A stretch of 64,000 bases of DNA, from positions 62,001 through 126,000 of the forward strand of contig JAFYOI010000008.1 of assembly GCA_017560255.1 (NCBI GenBank), in the 5' to 3' direction. Both the position numbers and the translations under genes were made by a program. Every line of letters begins with the position of its first letter. Position 1 is the first letter of the stretch. Positions 51,059 through 62,500 of the stretch are shown here, piece by piece. This stretch comes from Clostridia bacterium (lineage in GTDB: Bacteria; Bacillota; Clostridia; Oscillospirales; Acutalibacteraceae). The notes under the pieces were generated by a model. That model had not been told where the DNA came from and ran no database searches. It saw only the letters and a program-made list of their open reading frames with translations.

Positions 51059-51415
51059 ATGGCTCGTGTTAAAGGTGCGATGATGACTCGCAAAAGAAGA
51101 AAAAAGGTATTAAAACTTTCAAAGGGATATTTCGGCTCTAAGAGCAAACTCTTCAAGACCGCGAAAGAAGCGGTAATGAAGTCCGGCCAGTATGCATACA
51201 TCGGCCGTAAGCAGAAGAAGCGTAACTTCCGCCGTCTCTGGATCACTCGTATCTCTGCTGGTTGTAAGGCAAACGGCATGAACTACTCTACGTTCATGAA
51301 CGGTCTTAACAAGGCTGGTATCACTCTTAACCGTAAAATGCTCTCCGAGATCGCTATCGCTGATCCCGCTGCATTTACTGCTTTGACAGAGAAGGCTAAG
51401 GCTGCTTTGAATTAG
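51059..51415 (+). CDS. rplT: Ribosomal protein L20 (bL20)
   Basis: 118 residues. [29 protein letters not shown] (in two parts) and the FRRLWITRI segment are diagnostic. GGAGG precedes ATG 51059. L20 is the expected feedback regulator acting on the leader at 50112-50270. Confidence 0.97.
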   Translation: MARVKGAMMTRKRRKKVLKLSKGYFGSKSKLFKTAKEAVMKSGQYAYIGRKQKKRNFRRLWITRISAGCKANGMNYSTFMNGLNKAGITLNRKMLSEIAIADPAAFTALTEKAKAALN

Positions 51416-51424
51416 TCTGAAATA

Positions 51425-51462
51425 CGCTCGGGCGTTTTTTACGCGCTCGGGCGGTTTTTTAA
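51425..51462 (+). terminator. Probable terminator(s) after rplT
   Basis: Two CGCTCGGGCG blocks, each followed by a run of six T, lie in tandem after the stop codon. The exact stem is ambiguous. Confidence 0.5.
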
Positions 51463-51483
51463 TACAGGCGGGGCGGTGTTTTT

Positions 51484-52284
51484 TTGAAAAAAATAACAAG
51501 CCCGACTAACCCCGCGGTTAAACGTATGTCGCTTCTGAATTCCTCAAAGGCGGCACGATACGAGCAGCGGAGGTTTGTGACAGAGGGGCTTAGGCTGTGT
51601 TGCGACGCAATGCTCAGTCACGTTCACATTGAAAAAATTTACTTCACAAGTGCCGCGTATGATAAGCACACCGATGAGATTAAAAAACTCATTGCCTACG
51701 CTGACAGTGCGTGTGAAATAAGCGATACGGTGCAGTCACGCCTTTCGGAAACGAAAACTCCGCAAGGTGTTTTTGGCTTGTGTGAAATGAAAACACAGGG
51801 CATAACAAGCGCAGATATAATCGGTGGCGGACGATATATCGCCCTCGAGGGTATTCAGGACCCGTCAAATCTCGGCGCAATCGCAAGAACTGCGGAGGCG
51901 TTAGGGCTCGATGGTATGATAACTTTCGGTTGTTGCGATATGTATTCTCCAAAGGCACTTCGTGCGTCAATGGGTGCATTTTTCAGATTGCCGATTATGG
52001 TTAGTGACGATATTTTATCCCTTACTCAAAACCTCAAAGCGAACAGTGTTAATGTCTTTGCCTGTGTTCCCGACAGGGATGCGCGTGATATAAGGGAACT
52101 GAGTTTCGTTTCCGCAAGCGTTGCAGTTGTCGGTAATGAGGGCAACGGCATAAGCGAGGGGCTTAAAAATATCTGCTCAATGAACGTAACCGTGCCGATG
52201 GCAGGCAGGGCGGAATCGCTCAACGCTTCTCACGCGGCAACGGTCATTATGTGGGAAATGATGAGGCAGCAAAATGGGAAGTAA
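51484..52284 (+). CDS. TrmH/SpoU-family RNA 2'-O-methyltransferase
   Basis: 266 residues. The N-terminal L7Ae-like substrate domain (SPTNPAVKRMSLLNSSKAA, FVTEGLRL) and the SPOUT domain with the trefoil-knot motifs ALEGIQDPSNLGAIARTAEALG (two parts), VVGNEGNGIS and VPMAGRAESLNASHAA are present. It methylates a ribose in rRNA or tRNA; the exact nucleotide is unclear. The start is TTG 51484 after GGGGCGGTG. It overlaps dprA by 11 nt. Confidence 0.9.
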   Translation: MKKITSPTNPAVKRMSLLNSSKAARYEQRRFVTEGLRLCCDAMLSHVHIEKIYFTSAAYDKHTDEIKKLIAYADSACEISDTVQSRLSETKTPQGVFGLCEMKTQGITSADIIGGGRYIALEGIQDPSNLGAIARTAEALGLDGMITFGCCDMYSPKALRASMGAFFRLPIMVSDDILSLTQNLKANSVNVFACVPDRDARDIRELSFVSASVAVVGNEGNGISEGLKNICSMNVTVPMAGRAESLNASHAATVIMWEMMRQQNGK

Positions 52285-53419
52285 GTATTGGGTATGGCTG
52301 CAACTTGCATTTGGCGAGGGCGTTTCAACCGAGCGGTTTATCACCCATTACGACAATGCTTTGCAGGTCTATGAGGACGGCAGTGAAAATCGTAGAATCA
52401 GCGGTGCTTTTACAAAAACGCAACTTGAACTGATGGATAAAATTCCGCTTTCCCGCGCAGAAGAAATAATTGAAAATTGTAATAAAAATCGTTGGAAAAT
52501 TCTTACGCCCGATATGGAGCGGTATCCGAAACGTTTGCTTGAACTTCCTAATTTTCCGCTTGTGCTTTACTACGTGGGCACGTTTCCCGACGTTGACAGA
52601 GAGCCTCTTATCGCTATGGTCGGCGCAAGGGATGCAACAACCTACGGGTTAAAAATGGCAAGCGTGCTTGCGGGAGATCTTGCAAAAGCGGGTATGATAA
52701 TCGTAAGCGGCGGCGCTTTGGGAATTGACTCGGAGTGCCACAGAGCGACTATTGAAGCGGGTGGCAGGACCGTTGCGGTACTTGGCAACGGATTCGGTGT
52801 GAATTATCTTGCAAAGAACAGGGAGCTTTGGAATTCGGTTGCAAGGAACGGTGCGGTTATAACTGAGTTCAGACCGGGGACACCCGCATCACGTTACTCT
52901 TTCCCGATAAGAAACCGAATTATATCGGGACTTTCGCTTGGTACGGTTGTGGTTGAGGCAAGTCAGAAAAGCGGCTCGCTGATTACCGCAAAATGTGCCT
53001 GTGATCAGGGACGCGACGTGTTTGCCGTACCGGGAGAAGTTATAAACACTGCCTTCTATGGCGGTAACAAGTTAATAAAGGACGGCGCAAAACCCGTCTT
53101 TTCGGCAATGGACGTGATTGAGGAATATAGCGGCAGGTTTATTGGTAAAATCAATTGTGCGGCTGTTGAAGATTTCACTTCGCCGCAGAATAATAAGAAT
53201 GAAGAAATAAGAAAAACAAAATTGCCCGCGCCTGAAACTCTCAGCAGTGCGGCAAAGATCGTCTACGAATGTATCGGTACGGAAGAACCGATAGGAGTTG
53301 ACGTAATAATTGAAAAAAGCGGTCTTGAAAACAGAAAAGTTATTGTTTGCCTGACCGAATTGGAACTAGCAGGAATTGTAGAGTGCCTTGCGGGCAGAAA
53401 ATATATCGCAAAGGCATAA
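52274..53419 (+). CDS. dprA: DNA-processing protein DprA
   Basis: 381 residues. A helical N-terminal domain is followed by the Rossmann-like core (VGARDATTYG, SGGALGIDSECHRATIEAGG, VEASQKSGSLITAKCA, VFAVPGEV) and a C-terminal winged helix (about 320-381). DprA loads RecA onto incoming single-stranded DNA in transformation; no other competence gene is in the window. ATG 52274 lies inside the methyltransferase gene end, indicating coupling. The dprA-topA-trmFO order is common in Firmicutes. Confidence 0.95.
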   Translation: MGSKYWVWLQLAFGEGVSTERFITHYDNALQVYEDGSENRRISGAFTKTQLELMDKIPLSRAEEIIENCNKNRWKILTPDMERYPKRLLELPNFPLVLYYVGTFPDVDREPLIAMVGARDATTYGLKMASVLAGDLAKAGMIIVSGGALGIDSECHRATIEAGGRTVAVLGNGFGVNYLAKNRELWNSVARNGAVITEFRPGTPASRYSFPIRNRIISGLSLGTVVVEASQKSGSLITAKCACDQGRDVFAVPGEVINTAFYGGNKLIKDGAKPVFSAMDVIEEYSGRFIGKINCAAVEDFTSPQNNKNEEIRKTKLPAPETLSSAAKIVYECIGTEEPIGVDVIIEKSGLENRKVIVCLTELELAGIVECLAGRKYIAKA

Positions 53420-53447
53420 ACATTGATATATAGAAAGGGTGCACAAA

Positions 53448-55562
53448 ATGTCCAAATTGGTAATTGTTGAGTCGCCTGCAAAGGCAAAAACCATTAAGAA
53501 ATACCTCGGCAGTGATTATGAGGTAATTGCGTCCAAAGGCCACGTAAGAGACCTTCCGGCAGCAAGACTTAACGTTGATACAAAGCATGATTTTGAGCCG
53601 AAGTATCAGATAATCAAGGGCAAGGAAGAACTTGTAAAAGAATTGCGCGACAAAGTTGCAAAAAGCGACGATGTATTTCTTGCAACCGACCCTGACCGTG
53701 AGGGTGAGGCAATATCGTGGCATCTTGCAACGATTCTCGGTCTTGATATGGAGGATAAAAACCGCGTTGAATTTAACGAAATTACTCAAAAAGCGGTGTG
53801 TGCGGGAATTGATAACCCAAGAAAGATTGACTTAAATCTTGTGAATTCGCAGCAGGCAAGAAGAATTCTTGACCGTATCGTTGGCTATCGTTTGAGCCCG
53901 TTTATTTCGCAGAAAATTCGCAGAGGTTTGTCCGCGGGAAGAGTGCAGAGCGTTGCAACAAGTCTGATTGTTGACCGAGAGAATGAGATAAGAGCGTTTG
54001 TTCCCGAGGAATTCTGGACGATTGACGCTACTTTCACCGCAAAGGGAAGTAAGAGAATTTTCTCTGCGGCATTCCACGGAAACGCTGAGGGAAAAATCAA
54101 ACTTACAAATAAGGAGCAGACCGACAAGATTCTCAGTGAACTTGAAGGCGCTGAATATATTATTGCCGGCATCAAAAAGGGTACGAGAAAGAAATCTCCG
54201 CCTGCGCCGTATATGACCTCAACCTTGCAGCAGGATGCGGCTCACAGACTTAACTACCAGGCAAGAAGAACGATGAAGGTCGCTCAGGAATTGTACGAGG
54301 GTGTTGACATCAAAGGCATCGGCACAGTTGGTCTTATCACCTATATGAGAACCGACTCCTTGCGCGTTTCTGAGGATGCGCGCCATGTTGCAGAGGACTA
54401 TATCCGTGCAACTTTCGGTGAAAAGTACGTTCCCTCAAAGCCGAATTTTTATAAGTCCAAGAGTAATTCCCAGGACGGACACGAAGCAATCCGTCCCACA
54501 ATGCCCAACCTCACACCCGCTGAGATTAAGGACAGTTTGACCTCTGAACAGTATGCTCTCTACAAACTTATCTGGGAAACGTTCATCGCATCCGTTATGG
54601 CGGCTTGTCAGCAGGAAACAACTCAGGTCGATATTGAGGCAAACGGCTATATATTCAAAGCGAGTGGCTACACAATCAAATTTGACGGTTTCACCGCAAT
54701 TTACGACAAGAAGAGGGACGACGTTCTTGGCGAAGGTAAGGCAATTCTTCCCTCAATGACACAGGGCGATGCACTGAATCTCAAGAGTATTGCGGGTAAT
54801 CAGCATTACACTCAGCCCCCCGTACGCTACACTGAAGCGACTCTTATCAAAGCGCTTGAGGAGGACGGCATTGGTCGTCCGAGCACATACGCTACAATCA
54901 TCTCCGCTATTACAAGCCGTGAGTACGTTGAGCGTGACGGCAAGCAACTCAAACCCACTGAACTCGGTGAGGTTTCAACGGGACTACTCAAAGATAAATT
55001 CTCAAAGATTGTAAATACAAAATTCACCGCACAGATGGAAGCGGATCTTGACAAGGTGCAGAGCGGCGAAGTTGATTACATCAAACTTCTCCACACTTTC
55101 TATGATGATTTTGAGAAGAATCTGGCTAAAGTCAAGGCTGAGATGGAGGGTGTAAAACTCAAACTCAAGCAGGAAGAAACCGACGTTGTGTGTGAAAAGT
55201 GCGGCAGAAATATGGTCGTTAAGGTGAGCAAGACGGGCAAATTCCTTGCTTGTCCCGGTTACCCCGAGTGCCGCAACACAAAGCCGATTATCAACAAAGC
55301 AAAAGGCACTTGCCCCATCTGCGGCAGCAATATTGTTGTAAAAAAGACACGAAGCGGCAGGGCGTTCTATGGCTGCGCGGGCTATCCGAATTGCAAGTTT
55401 ATGACTTGGGATGAGCCGCAGGAAGCAAAGTGTGAAAACTGTGGCAAGACACTTTTTAAAAAGCGTAATACTCTCTATTGTGCAGGCGAGGGTTGTGGCT
55501 ATGAGAAAGTGCTTGAAGCAAAGAAACGCGGCAGAAAGGCTGCACAGACAACCGAAGAATAA
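53448..55562 (+). CDS. topA: DNA topoisomerase I
   Basis: 704 residues. The Toprim domain (VIVESPAKAKTIKKYLG, DPDREGEAI), the catalytic Tyr in YMRTDS and RPSTYATI are in place. The C terminus carries three four-Cys zinc ribbons (from about residue 575: CEKC...CPGYPEC, CPIC...CAGYPNC, CENC...CAGEGC). It relaxes negative supercoils. ATG 53448 follows AAAGGG; GTG 53439 is possible. Confidence 0.96.
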   Translation: MSKLVIVESPAKAKTIKKYLGSDYEVIASKGHVRDLPAARLNVDTKHDFEPKYQIIKGKEELVKELRDKVAKSDDVFLATDPDREGEAISWHLATILGLDMEDKNRVEFNEITQKAVCAGIDNPRKIDLNLVNSQQARRILDRIVGYRLSPFISQKIRRGLSAGRVQSVATSLIVDRENEIRAFVPEEFWTIDATFTAKGSKRIFSAAFHGNAEGKIKLTNKEQTDKILSELEGAEYIIAGIKKGTRKKSPPAPYMTSTLQQDAAHRLNYQARRTMKVAQELYEGVDIKGIGTVGLITYMRTDSLRVSEDARHVAEDYIRATFGEKYVPSKPNFYKSKSNSQDGHEAIRPTMPNLTPAEIKDSLTSEQYALYKLIWETFIASVMAACQQETTQVDIEANGYIFKASGYTIKFDGFTAIYDKKRDDVLGEGKAILPSMTQGDALNLKSIAGNQHYTQPPVRYTEATLIKALEEDGIGRPSTYATIISAITSREYVERDGKQLKPTELGEVSTGLLKDKFSKIVNTKFTAQMEADLDKVQSGEVDYIKLLHTFYDDFEKNLAKVKAEMEGVKLKLKQEETDVVCEKCGRNMVVKVSKTGKFLACPGYPECRNTKPIINKAKGTCPICGSNIVVKKTRSGRAFYGCAGYPNCKFMTWDEPQEAKCENCGKTLFKKRNTLYCAGEGCGYEKVLEAKKRGRKAAQTTEE

Positions 55563-55597
55563 TTCGGATTGATTTTTAAAAGAAACGAGGTGAGAGA

Positions 55598-56899
55598 ATG
55601 AAAATTACAGTTGTCGGAGCGGGACTTGCGGGCTGTGAAGCGGCATACGCAATCGCGCAAAGGGGCGTTAAGGTTAAACTCATTGAAATGAAACCCAAAA
55701 AGAAAACCCCTGCGCACAAATCGGAGGGTTTTGCCGAACTCGTCTGTTCAAATTCGCTTAAAGCGGAGCGCGTTGCCTCGGCAGCGGGACTGCTCAAAAA
55801 GGAAATGCAGTATTTTGGTTCTCTCACAGTGGAGTGCGCTTATGAGTGCAGAGTTCCCGCAGGCGGTGCATTGGCTGTTGACAGGGATAAGTTTTCTGCG
55901 CTCGTAACGCGAAAAATAAAGGAGCATCCGCTGATTGAGTGTGTAAGTGAGGAGTGTTGCGATATTCCCGACGGCGTTGTTGTCGTTGCGACAGGCCCTC
56001 TTACAAGTGAACCGCTTGCACAGAAGATAAAAGAATTGTGCTCGGAGGAGTTTTTGAATTTTTATGATGCTGCGGCTCCCATTGTAACGGCGGAAAGCAT
56101 TGATATGAATTGCGCTTTTTCCGCTTCACGTTATGAACGCGGCGGCGAGGACGACTACATCAATTGCCCGTTCAATAAGGAGGAGTACGAACTTTTTCAC
56201 TCCGAACTTGTTGCGGCGGAAAGTGCGGAACTTCATTCTTTTGATATTCGTAAAGACGTCTATGAGGGTTGTATGCCGATTGAAGTGCTTGCAAAGCGCG
56301 GCGCCGACACAATGCGTTTCGGCCCGATGAAGCCCGTTGGACTGCGTGACCCCAGAACAGGTCACAGACCGTGGGCGGTTGTGCAACTTCGTAAGGAAAA
56401 CGCATCGGGGCAATTGTATAACCTTGTCGGTTTTCAGACGAATCTCAAATTTGCCGAGCAGAAAAGGGTGTTTTCCCTCATACCTGCGCTTAAAAATGCG
56501 GAGTTTGTGCGCTACGGAGTAATGCACAGAAATATGTTTATAAATTCACCAAAATTGCTTAATGCGGATTTCTCTTTCAAAAAGAGGGGCGGACTGTATT
56601 TTGCGGGGCAGATTACAGGTGTTGAAGGCTATATGGAGTCTGCAATGTCGGGCATTCTTGCCGGCATAAACGCCGTAAATTATCTCAAAGGGGAGAAACC
56701 GATAAGTTTGCCGCGCTTTACAATGTGCGGTGCGCTGACCGCATACATAAGCGATGAAACGGTTTCCAATTTTCAACCGATGGGTGCAAATTTTGGCATT
56801 TTACCGTCACTTGATGTGCATATAAGGGATAAAAAATTAAGATATGAGGCGTTGGCACAGCGCTCCGTTGATTATTTCGAAAAGGGGAGAGAAGAATGA
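55598..56899 (+). CDS. trmFO: Folate- and FAD-dependent tRNA (m5U54) methyltransferase
   Basis: 433 residues. The FAD-binding [39 protein letters not shown] and the C-terminal [19 protein letters not shown] segments are typical of TrmFO/GidA-like proteins. It uses methylenetetrahydrofolate to methylate U54 in the T loop. GAGGTGAG precedes ATG 55598. It overlaps plsX by 4 nt. Confidence 0.95.
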   Translation: MKITVVGAGLAGCEAAYAIAQRGVKVKLIEMKPKKKTPAHKSEGFAELVCSNSLKAERVASAAGLLKKEMQYFGSLTVECAYECRVPAGGALAVDRDKFSALVTRKIKEHPLIECVSEECCDIPDGVVVVATGPLTSEPLAQKIKELCSEEFLNFYDAAAPIVTAESIDMNCAFSASRYERGGEDDYINCPFNKEEYELFHSELVAAESAELHSFDIRKDVYEGCMPIEVLAKRGADTMRFGPMKPVGLRDPRTGHRPWAVVQLRKENASGQLYNLVGFQTNLKFAEQKRVFSLIPALKNAEFVRYGVMHRNMFINSPKLLNADFSFKKRGGLYFAGQITGVEGYMESAMSGILAGINAVNYLKGEKPISLPRFTMCGALTAYISDETVSNFQPMGANFGILPSLDVHIRDKKLRYEALAQRSVDYFEKGREE

Positions 56900-57888
56900 A
56901 AATAATTGTTGATGCTTTCGGTGGCGATAATGCCCCCGTTGAAATCCTGAAAGGTTGTGCGCTTGCGGTAAGCGAGTATAAAGCAAATATTATTCTCACG
57001 GGCGATGAAAAAAAACTTAAAACCGCCGCAAAAGAAAATGGAATTTCACTTGATGGTATGGAGATTCTTCACGCTCCCGATGTTATGGAAATGGAAGATG
57101 AACCGACGACTATTTTAAAAGCAAAGTCAAACACCTCTATGGCGGTTGGGCTTAAAGCGCTTGCGGACGGACTCGGTGATGCTTTTGTATCTGCGGGCAG
57201 TACGGGCGCACTCACAGTCGGCGCAACTTTTATCGTAAAGCGAATCAAGGGAGTAAAGCGCCCCGCAATCGGTATGGTTATGCCCACTGACAACGGTCCC
57301 GCTTTCCTTATGGATTGTGGTGCAAATTCCGAGTGCAGACCTGAAATGCTTCACCAGTTTGCAAAAATCGGTGATGTTTATATGTCAGCGTTTTTCGGTA
57401 TTGACAGACCGAGGGTTGCACTTGTCAACATCGGTACGGAGGAAACAAAGGGCGATGAGTTGAGGCTCGAGGCCTACAAGTTGATGAAAAACGATGGCGA
57501 TTATAACTTTATCGGCAATATGGAGGCAAGGGAATTCTTCCTCGGCGGTTGTGATGTTGCTGTTACGGACGGATTTACGGGCAACGTTATGCTCAAATTG
57601 AGCGAAGGAATGGCTAAATTTATTTTGAACAATCTCAAAAAGGCGCTCACAAGTAATCTTAAGACGATGTTCGGCGCGCTTTTTGTTAAAAAAAGTGTAT
57701 ATGGTTTGAAAGCAAAGTTTGATTATAAGGAGTACGGCGGTGCGATGATAGTCGGTGTTAAAAAGACTGTTATCAAGGCTCACGGTTCATCCGATGCAAG
57801 AGCGTTCAAAAACTCCATCCGTCAGGCAATTGAGTGCGTAAACAACGATGTTGCAAACCGTATGCAAAAGGCGTTTGAAAAGGAGTAA
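56896..57888 (+). CDS. plsX: Phosphate acyltransferase PlsX
   Basis: 330 residues. [18 protein letters not shown] at the start, [29 protein letters not shown] and GTEETKGDE are family motifs. It makes acyl-phosphate from acyl-ACP for phospholipid synthesis. It overlaps trmFO by ATGA. In many bacteria acpP lies between plsX and rnc; here rnc follows directly. Confidence 0.95.
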   Translation: MKIIVDAFGGDNAPVEILKGCALAVSEYKANIILTGDEKKLKTAAKENGISLDGMEILHAPDVMEMEDEPTTILKAKSNTSMAVGLKALADGLGDAFVSAGSTGALTVGATFIVKRIKGVKRPAIGMVMPTDNGPAFLMDCGANSECRPEMLHQFAKIGDVYMSAFFGIDRPRVALVNIGTEETKGDELRLEAYKLMKNDGDYNFIGNMEAREFFLGGCDVAVTDGFTGNVMLKLSEGMAKFILNNLKKALTSNLKTMFGALFVKKSVYGLKAKFDYKEYGGAMIVGVKKTVIKAHGSSDARAFKNSIRQAIECVNNDVANRMQKAFEKE

Positions 57889-57895
57889 GAGTACA

Positions 57896-58564
57896 ATGAC
57901 TGATTTTGAAAAAAGGATAGGTTATGAGTTTAAGGACTCATCCTTGCTTGTGTCGGCACTTACTCATTCGTCCTACGCTAACGAGCATAAAAGGGAAATG
58001 CAGTCAAACGAAAGACTTGAATTTCTTGGTGATTCCGTGTTGGGAATTGTGACGGCGGAGTATCTTTTTAATCATTATTCCGATGCGGAGGGTGAGTTGA
58101 CCCGTTTGCGTGCGGCGCTTGTCTGTGAAAATTCGCTTGCGGGTTTTGCACGTCAGATTGCGCTTGGTGACGAACTTTTGCTTGGTAAGGGCGAACGTCA
58201 GACGGGTGGAAACGAGCGCCCGTCAATTCTCTCCGATGCATTTGAAGCGGTTATAGCCGCAATTTATATTGACGGCGGAAAGCCGGCGGCAGAAAAATTT
58301 ATACACGGTTTTATTATTCCCGCGCTTGCGCAGAGCGCCGCTCAGTTCAAGGATTACAAGACCTTGCTTCAGGAGTTCATTCAGAAAAACCCCGGAGAAA
58401 AAATCGAATATATCCTTGTGGGTGAAAGCGGACCCGACCACGCTAAGAATTTTGAGGTGGAGGTTCATCTCAACAGCAACGTGATTGGTAAGGGTACGGG
58501 CAGAAGCAAGAAACAGGCGGAGCAGGCGGCTGCAAAAGAGGCGCTTGCGCTTATGGGACTGTAA
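57896..58564 (+). CDS. rnc: Ribonuclease III
   Basis: 222 residues. The catalytic signature ERLEFLGDSVLGIVTAEYLF and the later Asp/Glu (SDAFEAVIAAIYIDGG) are intact, with a C-terminal double-stranded RNA-binding domain (about 155-222, ending KKQAEQAAAKEAL). ATG 57896 follows AAAGGAG within the plsX end. It processes rRNA precursors and structured RNA. Confidence 0.95.
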   Translation: MTDFEKRIGYEFKDSSLLVSALTHSSYANEHKREMQSNERLEFLGDSVLGIVTAEYLFNHYSDAEGELTRLRAALVCENSLAGFARQIALGDELLLGKGERQTGGNERPSILSDAFEAVIAAIYIDGGKPAAEKFIHGFIIPALAQSAAQFKDYKTLLQEFIQKNPGEKIEYILVGESGPDHAKNFEVEVHLNSNVIGKGTGRSKKQAEQAAAKEALALMGL

Positions 58565-58565
58565 G

Positions 58566-59558
58566 ATGAAAAACGCGAATGTGTCAATTTTTGTGTCGCA
58601 TTTCGGTTGTCCCCAGAAATGCACTTTCTGTAATCAACACAGTATAACGGGTGCGTACGGTGACGTTATTGAAAATGCGAAAATCGCCATTGAAACTGCG
58701 AGCAGGACTTTGGGAGAAAATTCAAAGAATGCGGAGATTGCTTTCTTCGGTGGCAGTTTTACGGCGATTGACGAAAAATATATGAAAACTCTGCTTGGTT
58801 TAGCGTATGAGTACGTAAAAACGGGGCAATTCAAGGGAATACGCATTTCCACAAGACCCGATAAAATATCGGCGGAAATACTCGATTTACTTAAATCCTA
58901 CGGCGTAACTGCGATTGAACTCGGTGCACAGAGTATGTCGGACAAGGTGCTGTCGATGAACAACAGGGGGCATAACAGTGCCTGTGTAGTTGAGGCGAGC
59001 GGGCTTATAAAAAGTTACGGATTTGAACTCGGACTGCAGATGATGACGGGAATGTACGGCTCGGACGATGAAACGGATATTGAAACGGCGAAAAAAATCA
59101 TCGCTCTTTCACCCGATACAGTCAGAATTTATCCGACGGTTGTGATTGAAAACACCGAGTTGTGCGAACTTTACCATGCGGGTAAATATTTGCCGCCGTC
59201 GCTGGAAAGTGGGGTTGAACTTTGCTCAAAACTTCTTCTTATGTTTGAAAGTGCGCGCATAAAAGTCATACGTCTTGGACTTCATTCAGGCGGTGGCGTT
59301 GAGGACGGCTACGTTGCGGGGGTATATCATCCGGCGTTCAGAGAGTTGTGCGAGAGCAAAATCTACCTTGAAAATGCAAAGGAACTTTTAAATGCTGACG
59401 AAAAAGGTGAAAAAAATCTTTACGTTGCAAATGGGTGCCTTTCAAAAATGGTTGGGCAGAAAAGGGCTAACTTAGAGGCTCTTAAAATATTGGGTTTTGA
59501 CTGTACGGTCAAAGAAAGAAACGGACTTAACAAGTACGAAGTTCAGTCAGGAGAATAG
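58566..59558 (+). CDS. Elp3-like radical SAM protein
   Basis: 330 residues. CPQKCTFC binds the iron-sulfur cluster, followed by FFGGSFTAID, RISTRPDKI and TAIELGAQSMSDKVL, which match the Elp3/MiaB-neighbour group. Only a small C-terminal domain follows and there is no acetyltransferase part, so it is not a full Elp3. It is found between rnc and smc in many Clostridia. The start ATG is 1 nt after the rnc stop. Substrate unknown; a tRNA base or small molecule is possible. Confidence 0.87.
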   Translation: MKNANVSIFVSHFGCPQKCTFCNQHSITGAYGDVIENAKIAIETASRTLGENSKNAEIAFFGGSFTAIDEKYMKTLLGLAYEYVKTGQFKGIRISTRPDKISAEILDLLKSYGVTAIELGAQSMSDKVLSMNNRGHNSACVVEASGLIKSYGFELGLQMMTGMYGSDDETDIETAKKIIALSPDTVRIYPTVVIENTELCELYHAGKYLPPSLESGVELCSKLLLMFESARIKVIRLGLHSGGGVEDGYVAGVYHPAFRELCESKIYLENAKELLNADEKGEKNLYVANGCLSKMVGQKRANLEALKILGFDCTVKERNGLNKYEVQSGE

Positions 59559-59560
59559 GA

Positions 59561-62500
59561 ATGATACTGAAATCATTAATAATGCAGGGATTTAAATCCT
59601 TTCCCGATAAGACGGTTTTGGATTTTAATTCCGGAATAACTGCCGTTGTAGGTCCTAACGGAAGCGGAAAGAGTAACATTTCCGATGCGGTGCGCTGGGT
59701 GCTCGGTGAGCAAAGCACAAAGTCCTTGCGCGGTGCGAAGATGGAGGATGTAATCTTCGGCGGAACGGAAAAGAGAAAAAAGATGGGCTACGCTCAGGCG
59801 AGCCTTGTGTTTGACAACTCAGACCGCAGTGCAAATATGGACTGCGATGAGATTGTGGTTACAAGGCGCTATTATCGCTCGGGCGAGAGTGATTATGAAA
59901 TTAACGGGGAAGCGTCGCGTCTGCGTGATATTCACGAACTTTTTATGGATACCGGTATCGGCCGTGACGGATATTCAATCATCAGTCAGGGCAGAATTGC
60001 CGATATTATCTCGTCACGCGCAAACGAGCGCAGAGATATTTTCGATGAGGCTGCGGGAATTTCCCGTTTCAAATACCGCCGCGCCGACGCACAGAAAAAA
60101 CTTAATCAGGCGGAAGAGAACCTTATCCGTCTGCGTGACATTCTCTCCGAATTGGAGAGCCGCGTAGGCCCGCTTAAAGAGCAGGCGGAGAAAGCAGAAA
60201 AGTTCATTGTCCTTGCGGGTGAGAAAAAGGAACTTGAAATCGGACTCTGGCTTTATAGCCTTGAAAATTATAAGACGGAAATAAGGGAGCAGGAGAAGAA
60301 AATTTCCTATGCTACCGCGCAGTATGAAACTGCGGAAAATGAACTCTGCTCTATCGAGAAAGAACTCGAAAACGTAATTGAGAGCATAAGACAAAAAACG
60401 CTCAGAGTTGAAGAAATCCGTCAGTCTATTTCGGAGATAGAGGAGAGCGCCTTACAGAAGGAGGCTCAGAAAGCCGTAATAGAAAACACGATTTTGCATA
60501 ATAACGGCACGATTGAGCGAATCCTGAAGGATGCGGAAAGTGCCCTCGGCAGCGAAAAGTTGATGGAAAGGGAGAAGGAAGACAGAGCGCAGGAGGGTGA
60601 AACTCTGCGTAAAGAACTCGACAAACTTCTCAAAGAACTTGACTCGCGCAAGGCTGACCTTGAAAGGCTTATCACGGGCGGTGAAAACGTCAGTCGTGAT
60701 ATGGCTAATCTTTCGGCTGAACTTTCCCGCACTACAATCACTTTGTCGGACAAGAGAGTTGAACTTTCAACTGCCGTTTCATCACTTGATGAAATCCAGT
60801 CAAGACTTTCCCTTATTGAACAGACGTCCTCAACAAAGGATTCAACCCTTGCGCTTCTCAATGAACAGAAGGCGCAGACGGAGAAGGAAATTGCGGATAA
60901 CGGGGCGTTTCTGACTCAACTTAAAAATTCTTCATCGGGTTACGAGCGTTTGCTTTCTGCAAAAGAGGAGAAACTCGGCAAACTCAAAGAGCAACTTGAA
61001 TCTTTGAAAATCAGCGCCGCCGGTCTTGCTCATAAGGCGGCAAACCTTGAAGAACTTGAAAAGAATATGGAGGGCTATTTCGGCAGCGTAAAGGCAGTAA
61101 TGGCTCGTTCAAAACGCGGAGAACTCAGAGGAATTCATGGTACGGTTTCAATGCTTATCAAAACCGAACCGAAATTTGAGGTCGCAATTGAAACCGCACT
61201 GGGCGCTGCTATGCAGCACGTTGTTACTGACAACGAAAATGATGCGAAACGCGCAATTCAGTACCTTAAAAATTCAAATGCGGGCAGATGTACGTTCTTG
61301 CCCATTTCCGTTGTTAAGGGAACCGAACTTGACGAAAAGGATTATAAGAATGCGTCGGGATTTGAGGGAATCGCAAGTAGACTTGTGCAGTCTGATTCCA
61401 AATATTCTGACGTTCTCAAATCCCTTCTCGGCAGAACGGTCGTGTGCGACGATATGGATAATGCTCTTGCTCTTGCGGCAAAGTTTAATCATAAATTACG
61501 CATCGTTACCCTTGACGGACAGGTTATCAACGCGGGTGGTTCAATGACGGGCGGCTCACGAAAAAATAACGTTGGTATTCTTGGCAGAGGTACAGAAATC
61601 GAGCGTCTTCACGCGGAGGAAGCAGAACTTCTCGGCAAGGCTGAAGTCCTTGAAAAAGACATCAGAGAGATGTCGCAGTCCGTTGCGGCTGTACGTGCTG
61701 AGTTTGAGGGTATGCAGGGCGATATGATAAGAGCGCAGGAGGAAAGTATCAGGCTTGAATCCGAGTTGCGACTTGTTAACGAAAAGATTGCCGACTGTAA
61801 CCTGACTGCGCAGACTCTCACCGATGAGAAAAACGCTTTGGAAAGCAGGGCAAAGCAACTTAATGAAAAGAAAACTTCAACCGAACAGGAAGTAACGGTG
61901 CTTGCTGCCAGAATTTCCGAATGTGAACAGGCTCTCGCTTCTGCTTCGGGTGAACATAATCAACTCCTTGCGGGCAGACAGGATATTGAGGCTGACATCG
62001 CTCAGACAAACCTCAGAATTCTTGGTTGTAAGAAGGATATTGAGGCTAACGAACAGGCGATTGAAGCAATCGCAAAACAGCAGGAGGGCCACGTTGACCG
62101 TTGTGCCGCTATGAGAGCGGAAGCGGAGGAAATCCGCAAGGAAAATGCCCGTCTTGCCGAAACTGCACTTGAAGCACAGCGTGAAGCGGATGAGTTACGT
62201 CAGCGCGCAAAGGATAGCCGCGACGGAATTGATGCACAGATATCGCAGCGTGTTGAACTTGAACGCAGGGATTCCGAATTGCGCTTGCTTGAAAGGGCAA
62301 AGACAGGCGAGCGTGAGAAGATGAGCGGTGAACTTGCAAGACTTGAGGAACGCAAGGCAACAATGCTCAAAGATTACGATGAGATTATTGCAAAACTTTA
62401 CGATGAGTATGAACTTACCCGCCGTGAAGCAGAGCAGTGCGGAATAAAACTTGATAATCCGAATGAAGCGAAAAAGCGTCTTAACGAAATCAAGATGAAG

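Noticed and set aside
52274-53419. Competence island
   Set aside because: Only dprA is present, and it sits in its usual topA neighbourhood, so it says little about transformation.
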